Below, one piece after another: positions 27,001 to 34,757 of a stretch of DNA of 50,019 bases (its first letter is position 1; each line of letters begins with the position of its first letter). Made by a program: the position numbers and the translations under genes. Source of the DNA: Verrucomicrobiales bacterium (GTDB taxonomy: Bacteria; Verrucomicrobiota; Verrucomicrobiia; Verrucomicrobiales; DEV007); contig JAOFDG010000008.1 of the NCBI GenBank assembly GCA_028033615.1, positions 1 through 50,019 of the forward strand, written 5' to 3'. The notes below the pieces were generated by a model. It saw only the letters and a program-made list of their open reading frames with translations, made no database searches and was not told the DNA's origin.

Positions 27001-29561
27001 AATTCCCTCCATTGAGAGTCTGGTCCACGACTAGATGAAGCTGTTCCTCGATAGGAATACGTTTTCCATTGAGTGTTGTGAGACTCATTGCTAGTTGTCC
27101 AGGATTCGGCCGAATAATTGTCGGCGTCTAGGTCTATTAGTTCGAGTGATGCGCCTCCGCCATCTGCAATGCTTGGCCACCTGCCACTGTCATAATATCG
27201 TACTATATCTACTGGATTTTTATATTGATCCCTAAGGAGAATTCTTTCTCCCGACCTTGATAAGGACCCTTTAAACTCGCCAATGAGTCTTGAGTCTGGA
27301 TAAGCTTCTATGAACAAGTCTCTATCATTCGCAATGCAAGCATGTTCTCCTGGTCCGAGGAATGTTCCTTGCTCAAATTCAAAATCGACTCCGTCACTAA
27401 ATTCCCAACCATCAAGGTTGATGTTTTGATTGGTACGATTGGCGATCTCAATCCATTGGTTTCTTGAGTTTCTATACGGAGTTCCTTCACTTCCATTACT
27501 GGTTTTTATAATTGTTTCTAAGGATACCCCAAAGACCATATCGCTACTTGATGAGGATCCTTGGTGAGTTTCGACAGACAGTAAGTTTTGACCAGTTCGT
27601 AATGCTCCCACGGGAATGGATATTGTTCTTATGATAGCGTTACTCACAGTTGGACTTGCTAGTTGATCAGGGCTCGATGGACCCTCCGGCATGTTAAACC
27701 TGCCCACAGCTTTACCATTAAGATAGAAGATGGCGCCATCATCTATCTGATGACTTAGCAATAATTCATCGGTTTGCCGTAATTGATCAATCGTTACATT
27801 GAAATCGGTTTCAAAATAATAGGATGTAATTTGAGCAGAGTACTCTGCACTTGACCATGCGGTCCTTAGAGGTATAGGCAAGTTGCCTGTCTCTCTCCCG
27901 ATTGGCGCTGGTCCTTGCTCCCAAGTGTTGTTGGGAAGGTGTCTAGTTTGATACCATTCTAATGGTTGGCCAGTACCAGAACGATCAAATCTCCAAGTCG
28001 AATTAAATGAGACTAGGCTAACCGTTTCAAATGTTGGTGGGATGGCTTCAATGGCAGCTATACCTGGAGGGTTGTAACAGATTTCACTGATAATAATCTG
28101 TTCATTAAAATTAAATTGATTGCGCTCTAATGGAGTGGCCTTTTGAGGGTAAAGCCATTCACCATTCTTTTGGGAGGATCGGCCTCGCAAACGGTTCGTT
28201 TGCTCGCGAGCGTCTAATACGGAACCAATTGATTTACTGTATAGAAATATTTTTTCGCCGTGCTTAGGTCTAAATCCAATTTCTTGTTCAGTCAGTAATA
28301 CCGTTTCTCCTGAACCGATTGATTGATCCAATAAGGTGAATTCTCGTTCAGGATCAGCTTCAATTGATAAAACCATTCCACCCAAGTTGGTGGATCCAAT
28401 TCCCTCGTTAACCAGTTCAATCCAAAAACTTTCTTCATTCACTGAGGGAACCTCATTAATAAAAATTTTATCAGAATTCGATTCTTGAGGTTCTGTTACT
28501 TCCACTTCAAGCTCAATGCCGAAAACGATGTCACTATTGCCGATCCTACTTTGATGGACCTCTACAGATATTCTATTTTGACCTTGTTGGAGGCTAGATG
28601 GATTGAGGTAAACGTTTTCTGAGAGTTCGTCTACTTCGATATTGTTTGAGGCCAGAGTGGACGAAGTAATGTCTCCGTCAGGCATGTTGACTCTAAGTGC
28701 TTCTTTACCATTAATGTATACTATGGCGCCGTCATCAATTCCATGTCTTATGATAAGAGACTTAAGGTTCTCAAACTCAGTATCATTAAGTGAAAACCCT
28801 TTCTCGAAGTAGTAAGTAGTGACGTAAGGGTCGTTTCGACCTGGGAAATTTAATCGCGTTTCGATTGGTATTGTAGTGCCGCTTTCGAACCCAATTCCTC
28901 CTTTACCTCTTAGCCAATCTTCACTAATTGAGTGAGAAACTTCGTGCCATTCAGGGCCGAGATCGTCGCCACTTTCATTGTAAAGCCATTCATCGTCCAG
29001 AATGATTAAAGGAACTTTTGTGGATGGAATTTCAGATTCATCTCTTGGAAAATTAATTGATCCTGGGCTTCCTCCAATTTGATTTGAAAACGTCCAGTTT
29101 TCTGGAGGCTTGTTCGCACTGTAAGGATAAATTTTTGATAAAGTTGCTCCTGAGCCATCTGCTTCCTCTGGCCACCTACCACTATCACTGAAGTTTAGTT
29201 CATCCATCATCCGGTTGCCCTTATTGTAAAGTCTTAGGGTTTCTCCTGAATTGTTTATGCTCCCTATGAAAGGCCCCAATTGCCCCTGCTTAGGTTCTTT
29301 AGCGATGACTAAATATTCCCCTGGTTCTATGAATGTGTTATCTGGGATGGTGTATCCGATTCCGTCTACCCTCCATCCTGAAACGTCGGTCATAATCCCC
29401 ATTTGGTTGAATATTTCTATCCATTCTTCATTTTCTTGGCTTCCGATAGGGTTGTAATGAACTTCATTAAAAACCACTACCGCGTCGGGAGAGCTGTGAG
29501 CTTTAATAATAAGAAAGAGAGCGCATGCAACCATTACTACTCTGTTAATGAGGTTAGCCAT
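24009..29561 (-). CDS. giant secreted CotH/lamin-tail multidomain protein
   Basis: This 1850-residue protein has a signal peptide (residues 7-23, cut near SS-PDA). From the N-terminus I see LTD domains (VFNEVHYNP, FINEVPSVN, ISEICYNPPG), two copies of the DDG-Y-LNG beta-sandwich (IDDGAIVYINGK and IDDGAIFYLNGK), a carbohydrate-binding-like and Ig-like region, then a CotH kinase-like domain encoded about 26270-25160 with MRLKGSERAR and LPHDMDFAFDAN. A fourth LTD domain (VSEIMFNPKE) and a short DNDGDG loop plus a SSQNLINW tail end the protein. The second sandwich sits inside the third LTD, splitting ISEICYNPPG from WIEIANRTNQ. CotH domains suggest a secreted kinase; the partner is unknown. It is probably monocistronic. 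Confidence 0.9.
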   Translation of the reverse strand: MANLINRVVMVACALFLIIKAHSSPDAVVVFNEVHYNPIGSQENEEWIEIFNQMGIMTDVSGWRVDGIGYTIPDNTFIEPGEYLVIAKEPKQGQLGPFIGSINNSGETLRLYNKGNRMMDELNFSDSGRWPEEADGSGATLSKIYPYSANKPPENWTFSNQIGGSPGSINFPRDESEIPSTKVPLIILDDEWLYNESGDDLGPEWHEVSHSISEDWLRGKGGIGFESGTTIPIETRLNFPGRNDPYVTTYYFEKGFSLNDTEFENLKSLIIRHGIDDGAIVYINGKEALRVNMPDGDITSSTLASNNIEVDELSENVYLNPSSLQQGQNRISVEVHQSRIGNSDIVFGIELEVEVTEPQESNSDKIFINEVPSVNEESFWIELVNEGIGSTNLGGMVLSIEADPEREFTLLDQSIGSGETVLLTEQEIGFRPKHGEKIFLYSKSIGSVLDAREQTNRLRGRSSQKNGEWLYPQKATPLERNQFNFNEQIIISEICYNPPGIAAIEAIPPTFETVSLVSFNSTWRFDRSGTGQPLEWYQTRHLPNNTWEQGPAPIGRETGNLPIPLRTAWSSAEYSAQITSYYFETDFNVTIDQLRQTDELLLSHQIDDGAIFYLNGKAVGRFNMPEGPSSPDQLASPTVSNAIIRTISIPVGALRTGQNLLSVETHQGSSSSSDMVFGVSLETIIKTSNGSEGTPYRNSRNQWIEIANRTNQNINLDGWEFSDGVDFEFEQGTFLGPGEHACIANDRDLFIEAYPDSRLIGEFKGSLSRSGERILLRDQYKNPVDIVRYYDSGRWPSIADGGGASLELIDLDADNYSAESWTTSNESHNTQWKTYSYRGTASSSRGPDSQWREFNIGLLDSGEILIDDINVIEDPDGQARQLLRNTNFSQGTDNWRLRGTHRHTAVINDPENPANKVLRIKASSATGHMHNQLETTLSSQVRNGTEYEISFKARWVSGTNLLHSRLYFNRLAKTTAVDRPANVGTPSKTNSTSSNNIGPTYSNLIHSPAVPSSNEIVKVSLEANDPDSVSSMRLYYSVNGGSFKSLNMVKIKTNYEAMIPAQARKSVVQFYVKGTDGIGEASYFPQAGPDSRALYKVDDGLASTNGWHNFRIVITNDDRDFIHQETEVMSNDRLGVTVIDREEEIYYDVKMRLKGSERARSQNPRVGYNFNFGRDQPYRGIHKSIAIDRSEGVGSGQIELLFDIMIANSGGIVSRYYDFIKVMAPLDRHTRGATLQMARYEDVFMNSQFGEDGDGNLFEYELIYYPTTLNGSGLKRPQPDGVYGISPQDLGDDPESYRWFYLKKNKREANNFEPIMNYTKLFSKSTSAFEAEVENVVHVDAWFRGMAYAVLSGAGDNAGAGSQHNGMYYAFPDGRVMFLPHDMDFAFDANRSITANSECRRLTQNDTRKRIYYGHLHDIISTTYNRNYMSKWTDHLKTLDPSQNWSGHLSYINSRSRSVLSQLNSISEVSFSIDSPNNIQTNSNIVEVKGKGWINVRNLRIKDSNDALSVQWLDEENWQVTLPASPGRSSYVIEALDFSGQVIGSDDITIISTSTSEPASEKNIVVSEIMFNPKELSASEITQGFTDKDQFEFIEIMNISEKTTDLSGVRFTNGIDYEFESGTTLKPNERLVIPRERAAFLTRYPDQSDFMASGEFTNDTGLSNAGERLRLVDLSLTSIKDFSYNDRSPWPVKSDGEGFSLILIQPKNNPDHSIGENWFESFSIGGSPGIEDPNESLSDQGRDNDGDGLNQFAENVLGSSDDIPNSPLKLNFDAERHLIIRYFKRADLENTIIKLESSQNLINWLESSNDFTIQSESPTEEGTIEVKMRSLKPGESVQFLRLKIEREDNL

Positions 29562-29606
29562 TTTTTGGGGAGTTTACATATTAGTTTATCAGACTCGCTG
29601 TGACCT

Positions 29607-29620
29607 TCAATAGCTATTGA
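29607..29620. promoter_or_regulatory. 14-bp perfect palindrome in a divergent promoter region
   Basis: TCAATAG-CTATTGA is a perfect dyad with no spacer, 46 bp upstream of the CotH giant and 35 bp upstream of the second PVC dehydrogenase-like gene. It is a plausible operator for a dimeric regulator acting on both. No regulator gene lies nearby. Confidence 0.3.
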
Positions 29621-29655
29621 GACTTTGTGCTCATTATGATAAATAACATTAACTC

Positions 29656-31593
29656 ATGAAGATGATTAATAGAATAAAAGCATTACTTTTTATATCCATC
29701 TTAATTTTTTTTACTCAAGAAATTAGATCAGAGTCATCATTCTTGATGGACGAAGGGCTTGAGCTCACTCTTAGTGCTTCCGAGCCCGAAATTCTAAGTT
29801 TAAGTAATATTGATGTGGATCATTTGGGCAGAGTTTGGGCTTGCGAAGTCGTTAATTACGGGCCCAATCAAGGAAAGAGAAAAGAGGGAGATAAGATTTT
29901 GATCATGGAGGATCAGGACGGAGATGGAAAAATGGATAAGGTGAAAACTTTTTATCAGGGCAATGACGTTGATGCGGCGATGGGTCTTTGTGTGTTGAGT
30001 GACAGAGTCATCGTTTCAGTAACTCCAAATATTTGGGTATTCTATGATGATGATGGAGATGATGTCGCTGATAGAAAAGAGCTTCTTTTTTCTGGTGATG
30101 GGCGTCCAGTATATGATCACTCATATCATTCTCTTGTTTATGGTCCTGACGGAAAAGTATATTGGAATTTTGGAAATACGGGAAAAAATTTAAAAACTAA
30201 TGATGGTCAGATATTAGAGGATATTCATGGAAGAGTAGTCGAAGACAAGGGTAAACCTTTTTGGGGAGGTATGGTTTTTCGATGTGACCTTGACGGTAAA
30301 AATCTTGAGATATTAGGACATAATTTTAGAAATAATTATGAGGTGACAGTTGATTCTTTTGGCTCACTCTGGCAGTCAGATAACGATGATGACGGGAATA
30401 GGGCTACCCGTATTAACTTTATTATGGAAGGTGGAAACTTTGGTTATTTGGATGAGTTGACTGGAGCAGGTTGGCGTAAAAAAAGACCAGGAATGCATGA
30501 GAATGTTTCTCTGGCTCACTGGCACTTAAATGATCCTGGGGTCGTTCCGAATGTTATACAAACTGGGGCCGGTGCACCGACAGGGATAACTGTTTATGAG
30601 GGACGGCTCCTACCAAAAAAATATTGGGATCAGCTCATACATTGTGAGTCTGGGGTTAATGTCGTGAGAGCTTATCCTGTCAGGGATCATGGAGCTGGAT
30701 ATCAAGCAGACTCAATTGAGATGATGAAGAGTATTAAGGACCGATCCTTTAGACCGGTTGATGTTGCGGTCGCTCCCGACGGATCCATATTTATTAGCGA
30801 TTGGTATGACCCCATCATTGGCGGTTTAGCGCAGCGGGACATTTCGCGAGGCCGTCTCTACAGGATAGCGCCCAAGGGTTCACGTTATGGCCAGCCAAAG
30901 CTTGGCTATGGTTCTGCAGAGGAATGTGTTAATGCACTTAAAAATCCAAATTATTGTGTCCGCTATAAGGCATGGAATGCGTTGCACAAGATGGGATCAA
31001 AAGCGGAAAAAGAACTCATGAAGATGTTTCTTTCAAAAAATTCAAGGCACAGAGCTCGTGCTTTGTGGCTAATGGGAAAGATAGAAGGTCGTTCTGCGCA
31101 TTTCGTTGATATGGCTTCTAAGGATCAGGACCCGAATATTAGGATCCTCGCACTTCGTCTCGCAAGACAAACAGGGACACCACTAATAAAGATTATTGAA
31201 AAAATGACATCTGATACATCAGCTAAAGTTAGGCGCGAATGTGCTATTTCTCTAACTAACCTAAGAGGGGACAAAAAAGCAAGTTTATGGGCATCCTTGG
31301 CGATTAATCATGATGCTGGAGATCGGTGGTCTTTGGAAGCACTTGGAATCGCTGCAGCAAATGATTGGGATTTATGTCTGTCTTCATGGCTTAAACTGGC
31401 AGGAGTTGATTGGAATACGGATAAAGGAAAGGATATTATTTGGCGGAGCCGTGCCAAAGAGTCTTCGCTTTTGATCGCCAAGATACTCAAAGATCCCAAG
31501 GTGCTAGAGAAGGATCGTCCACGTTATTTTAGGGCTCTTGATTTTCAGGACGCGGCTCAAAGAGAGGAGGCTCTGATTAAGATTCTTGAGTGA
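29656..31593 (+). CDS. PVC dehydrogenase-like protein without cytochrome domain
   Basis: This 645-residue protein has a signal peptide (residues 7-24). Residues about 30-430 are the same membrane-bound dehydrogenase-like propeller as the gene at 8610, with IDVDHLGRVWACEVVNYG, GNFGYLDELTGAGW and PDGSIFISDWYDPIIGG. HEAT-like repeats follow to the end. There is no CXXCH motif and the protein stops where the heme domain would begin, about 260 residues shorter than its paralog. The final residues (QREEALIKILE) look like a natural helix end and the downstream DNA encodes no continuation, so this may be a genuine short form. It could rely on a separate cytochrome. It is divergent from the CotH giant. 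Confidence 0.9.
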   Translation: MKMINRIKALLFISILIFFTQEIRSESSFLMDEGLELTLSASEPEILSLSNIDVDHLGRVWACEVVNYGPNQGKRKEGDKILIMEDQDGDGKMDKVKTFYQGNDVDAAMGLCVLSDRVIVSVTPNIWVFYDDDGDDVADRKELLFSGDGRPVYDHSYHSLVYGPDGKVYWNFGNTGKNLKTNDGQILEDIHGRVVEDKGKPFWGGMVFRCDLDGKNLEILGHNFRNNYEVTVDSFGSLWQSDNDDDGNRATRINFIMEGGNFGYLDELTGAGWRKKRPGMHENVSLAHWHLNDPGVVPNVIQTGAGAPTGITVYEGRLLPKKYWDQLIHCESGVNVVRAYPVRDHGAGYQADSIEMMKSIKDRSFRPVDVAVAPDGSIFISDWYDPIIGGLAQRDISRGRLYRIAPKGSRYGQPKLGYGSAEECVNALKNPNYCVRYKAWNALHKMGSKAEKELMKMFLSKNSRHRARALWLMGKIEGRSAHFVDMASKDQDPNIRILALRLARQTGTPLIKIIEKMTSDTSAKVRRECAISLTNLRGDKKASLWASLAINHDAGDRWSLEALGIAAANDWDLCLSSWLKLAGVDWNTDKGKDIIWRSRAKESSLLIAKILKDPKVLEKDRPRYFRALDFQDAAQREEALIKILE

Positions 31594-31619
31594 AATTTAG
31601 GGTTTCCATCTTTAAAACA

Positions 31620-31650
31620 ATCCTCTTTCTATGAAAATAGAAAAAAGGAT
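31620..31650 (+). other. hairpin with GAAA loop between dehydrogenase and fhs genes
   Basis: The strand reads as an imperfect stem: ATCC and TTTCTAT on one side, ATAGAAA and GGAT on the other, with a GAAA tetraloop and one mismatch and bulge. It follows the dehydrogenase stop by 26 nt and precedes the fhs start by 38 nt. The next bases are not a T-run, so it is not a standard terminator; it may be a processing or leader structure. Confidence 0.35.
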
Positions 31651-31688
31651 CGACTTCACTAACCTTTTTAGGGCTTCATAGAAACTAG

Positions 31689-33365
31689 ATGTCTGATATT
31701 GAAATTGCCAAGAAAGCGAAGCTTGAGCCTATAGCAGATCTTGCTGAGCGCACCCTAGGAATAAAAAAAGATCAATTGATTCCTTACGGTCACTTTAAAG
31801 CAAAGATTGATCCGAGTTCGTTTGCTGAAAGTGGCTCGAATACTAATTCAAAGCTTGTTCTTGTTACAGCTATTTCTCCGTCTCCAGCCGGTGAAGGAAA
31901 GACAACCACCACAATTGGCCTTGGTGATGGTTTGAGGAGGATAGGTAAAAATGCAACGATTTGTCTTAGAGAGCCTAGCCTTGGTCCCTCCTTTGGAATG
32001 AAGGGGGGTGCAGCGGGTGGCGGTTATTCACAAGTCGTTCCTATGGATGAAATTAATCTACATTTCACCGGTGACTTTCATGCAATCACCTCCGCAAATA
32101 ATCTTTTAGCTGCTATCATAGATAATCATCTTCACTGGGGTAATAAACTTAATATCGACCCGCGCAAGGTGACTTGGAGAAGAGCCATTGATTTGAATGA
32201 TCGTTCGCTTCGGAAAATTGTTTCAGGCCTTGGTGGGCATGCTAACGGACTAACGCGTGAGGCTGGTTTTGATATTACTGTGGCTTCAGAAGTCATGGCT
32301 ATATTTTGTCTCGCTACCGACCTCAACGATTTGAAGCGCCGCCTTGGTCAGATTGTGGTTGGAAAAAATCAATCAGGAGAAGATGTGCTCGCCAGTGAAT
32401 TGATAGCTGAAGGATCTATGACTGCTTTATTGAAAGATGCCATTATGCCTAATTTGGTTCAGACTTTGGAAAAGACCCCGGCCTTTGTTCATGGTGGTCC
32501 TTTTGCCAATATTGCTCATGGTTGTAACTCGGTTTCGGCTACTAGGCTTGCTCTAAATTTATCCGATATTGTCATTACTGAGGCAGGGTTCGGTGCAGAC
32601 CTTGGCGCAGAAAAATTCTTCAATATTAAATGTAGAAAGTCTAAACTTAACCCTGACGCATCAGTTATTGTGGCTACGATTCGGGCACTAAAGTATCATG
32701 GTGGAGTGAAGCGTTCTGAATTGAATCATGAAAATTTAAAAGCCATGGAGAGGGGTTTTGCTAACCTTGAAAGGCATCTTGAAAATATAGCCAAGTTTGG
32801 AGTTCCTTGTGTCGTTGCCTTAAATGCCTTTAGTGCTGATACCAAGGCAGAGACTGATAGGTTTATCGAGTTATGTCAGGGCATCGGTATTAAGTCTGTG
32901 CTTGCTACTCATTGGGCTGATGGAGCTAAAGGCGCAGAAGACCTTGCTCACGCTGTTGTTGAATTACTTGATTCTCAGGATAGCGCATCCAGTTTTAAAA
33001 CTCTTTATCCTGATGATATGTCATTAGTTGATAAGTTAAGGACCGTTGCCAAAGAAATATATAGAGCTGATGATGTAGATTTTAGTCCGGCTGTTCTTAA
33101 GAGGCTAAAAGCGCTTGATGAGACCGACGTTAGAAATTTCCCAGTTTGTATAGCGAAGACGCCATACAGTTTTAGTGCGGATCAAAAAATGCGAGGAGCA
33201 GTCTCTGGGTTCACCCTGCCTATAAGGGAAGTTCGTGTGGCTAATGGAGCTGAATTTGTAGTGGCTCTATCAGGTGAAATTATGACGATGCCTGGACTAC
33301 CTAGAGTCCCTGCCAGCGAGAGAATTAATGTCGATGAGTCTGGTGAACTTAGCGGTTTGAGCTAA
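31689..33365 (+). CDS. fhs: formate-tetrahydrofolate ligase
   Basis: This 558-residue cytoplasmic enzyme matches the expected length of about 556. It uses ATP to join formate and tetrahydrofolate into 10-formyl-THF, feeding purine, formyl-methionine and one-carbon metabolism. The P-loop SPAGEGKTT is at residues 65-73, followed by the family stretches [31 protein letters not shown] and [10 protein letters not shown]. The C-terminus [14 protein letters not shown] is intact. It is the only clear core-metabolic gene here. No folD or other folate gene is adjacent. It appears to stand alone between the PVC dehydrogenase-like gene and a convergent membrane-protein gene, with a candidate shared terminator at its 3' end. 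Confidence 0.97.
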   Translation: MSDIEIAKKAKLEPIADLAERTLGIKKDQLIPYGHFKAKIDPSSFAESGSNTNSKLVLVTAISPSPAGEGKTTTTIGLGDGLRRIGKNATICLREPSLGPSFGMKGGAAGGGYSQVVPMDEINLHFTGDFHAITSANNLLAAIIDNHLHWGNKLNIDPRKVTWRRAIDLNDRSLRKIVSGLGGHANGLTREAGFDITVASEVMAIFCLATDLNDLKRRLGQIVVGKNQSGEDVLASELIAEGSMTALLKDAIMPNLVQTLEKTPAFVHGGPFANIAHGCNSVSATRLALNLSDIVITEAGFGADLGAEKFFNIKCRKSKLNPDASVIVATIRALKYHGGVKRSELNHENLKAMERGFANLERHLENIAKFGVPCVVALNAFSADTKAETDRFIELCQGIGIKSVLATHWADGAKGAEDLAHAVVELLDSQDSASSFKTLYPDDMSLVDKLRTVAKEIYRADDVDFSPAVLKRLKALDETDVRNFPVCIAKTPYSFSADQKMRGAVSGFTLPIREVRVANGAEFVVALSGEIMTMPGLPRVPASERINVDESGELSGLS

Positions 33366-33368
33366 TTT

Positions 33369-33393
33369 AAATCTTAGCCTAGTTCTAAGATTT
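33369..33393. terminator. bidirectional terminator between fhs and DUF3754 gene
   Basis: AAATCTTAG-CCTAGTT-CTAAGATTT forms a perfect 9-bp stem with a 7-nt loop. It starts 3 bp after the fhs stop and lies over the last codons of the convergent gene. Both flanks are T-rich on the outgoing strand (GATTTAATTT), although no long T-run exists. Symmetry fits use in both directions. Confidence 0.5.
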
Positions 33394-34537
33394 GATTTAA
33401 TTTAGAGGAGGCTTCCTCAGTTTTCACAGGAAACCACTTGTCTTCAGTGTTTGTAATAACCTCAAGTTTTTCAAGCTTAGCCAAAGCGTCTTCGGCTTCG
33501 AAATTAATATCTAATTCGATAACTTCCTTTAATTTTTTTTCAGCGATTTCGTGTACTTGATCTGCCCGAATACCTGAATCTCCAAATTTCCAAACCACGT
33601 AATAAGCAATGACCATTTCTCTGTAATCTTGGAATTCGGCTTCATGTAAAAGACGTAAAAGGACTCCTGAATTATTATCCAGATTTTGAAAATAGAGATT
33701 GCGAGTCAGGTTGAGCTGATACTTATCTTTGGTCTTTTTATAAGAAATAAATCCCCTAAAAATATAGTAGATTATGCCTGCTGGAATGACCCAAAATTTA
33801 ATGAACGTTGCAAGGGAAGCGAAGATCGCCACAGCAACCATCAGCCTTACGATTTTTACGATGCTCAACACTATCCCTGAGAGAGCTGGTATAATAATCT
33901 TTCCACGGTCCAAAAGGCTCATTTTTACCTGAGTTCCTGGCAATAATGTGTGAAGATCAGAGTGAGGAATACTTTTAAAGTTTTTTAGATATACATAGGA
34001 ACTGGACTGCTCTTTGGGTAAGTCCTCGTGGTTCTTCAGTCTAAAGGCAATGATGAGTCGTTGATATACCTCAACATTGAATTGTTCTTCTTTGAAAAAT
34101 TTTTTCCAACTCCTTTTGGTCCATATTTGAGTCTCATCTCCTCTCCCATAAACATGAAGTTCTTCAAAGAGCGAGAAGTCGACTTTCATCCTTAGTCCTA
34201 GTGCCGTGGCGTTGTCTACGGCCGTTTCAAGTTCATCGACAGGAAGCTTTCTGTAATTTGCATTCGCGAGTAAGTCCTTTAGCTCAGCAAAAACCTCAGA
34301 GGATTCTTTGTTCTCGGGGTCCTTTAATATAAGAACCGAGTCAGGATCTAAGGGTTGGTATAACTTTTGAACTTTAATCTGCCAAGCGTGATATTGCTTG
34401 TGAAGAGTGGATGAAATTAGCTCAAAGAAATTTCTTAAATCAGTTGTTTCTTTCTCTGAGCAATTTTCAAATTCAGGTAGGCACTCCAAAAGTTTTTCCC
34501 GGCCAATGGGTATGAAGTGTTCTCTACGGTTTGGCAT
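33374..34537 (-). CDS. DUF3754 (TMEM143-like) membrane protein
   Basis: This 387-residue protein has no signal peptide. Its N-terminal part begins MPNRREHFIPIGR, and the central region includes VYGRGDETQIW and VYQRLIIAFRLKN, both typical of the DUF3754 family found in bacteria, plants and as TMEM143 in animals. Two hydrophobic segments around residues 205-265 (IIIPALSGIVLSIVKIV and FWVIPAGIIYYIF) probably span the membrane. A helical C-terminal third contains NLYFQNLDNN and a winged-helix-like part. The function of the family is unknown. The gene is divergent from the LamG/TSP3 gene and converges with fhs across 8 bp. A 16-bp AT palindrome (34537-34552) abuts the start codon, probably by chance. 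Confidence 0.88.
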   Translation of the reverse strand: MPNRREHFIPIGREKLLECLPEFENCSEKETTDLRNFFELISSTLHKQYHAWQIKVQKLYQPLDPDSVLILKDPENKESSEVFAELKDLLANANYRKLPVDELETAVDNATALGLRMKVDFSLFEELHVYGRGDETQIWTKRSWKKFFKEEQFNVEVYQRLIIAFRLKNHEDLPKEQSSSYVYLKNFKSIPHSDLHTLLPGTQVKMSLLDRGKIIIPALSGIVLSIVKIVRLMVAVAIFASLATFIKFWVIPAGIIYYIFRGFISYKKTKDKYQLNLTRNLYFQNLDNNSGVLLRLLHEAEFQDYREMVIAYYVVWKFGDSGIRADQVHEIAEKKLKEVIELDINFEAEDALAKLEKLEVITNTEDKWFPVKTEEASSKLNQILELG

Positions 34538-34699
34538 ATATATTAATATATAATAATTTTTGTTTCTTAGAGTCTTAGTGAATCAAGATTTAATTCCAAG
34601 AGTAATATTGTTATTAATTTTTTTTGATTAGCACATCGTTTATCGGAGAAAAAATATAAGGATGAGTTTACTAATAATATAATGTTAGGAATTTATAAG

Positions 34700-34722
34700 A
34701 ATTGGATTGTTTTATACCAATT
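34700..34722 (+). promoter_or_regulatory. inverted repeat upstream of the LamG/TSP3 gene
   Basis: AATTGG-N11-CCAATT is a perfect 6-bp dyad, 36 bp upstream of the ATG at 34758. The spacing suits a dimeric regulator near the promoter. The gap at 34538-34757 otherwise holds only AT-rich sequence. Confidence 0.25.
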
Positions 34723-34757
34723 GATTTCATAAGGTTATTCATAACTCATTGATTATT

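Noticed and set aside
34537-34552. 16-bp palindrome of A and T next to the DUF3754 start codon
   Set aside because: It consists of alternating A/T only, which is expected by chance in AT-rich DNA.
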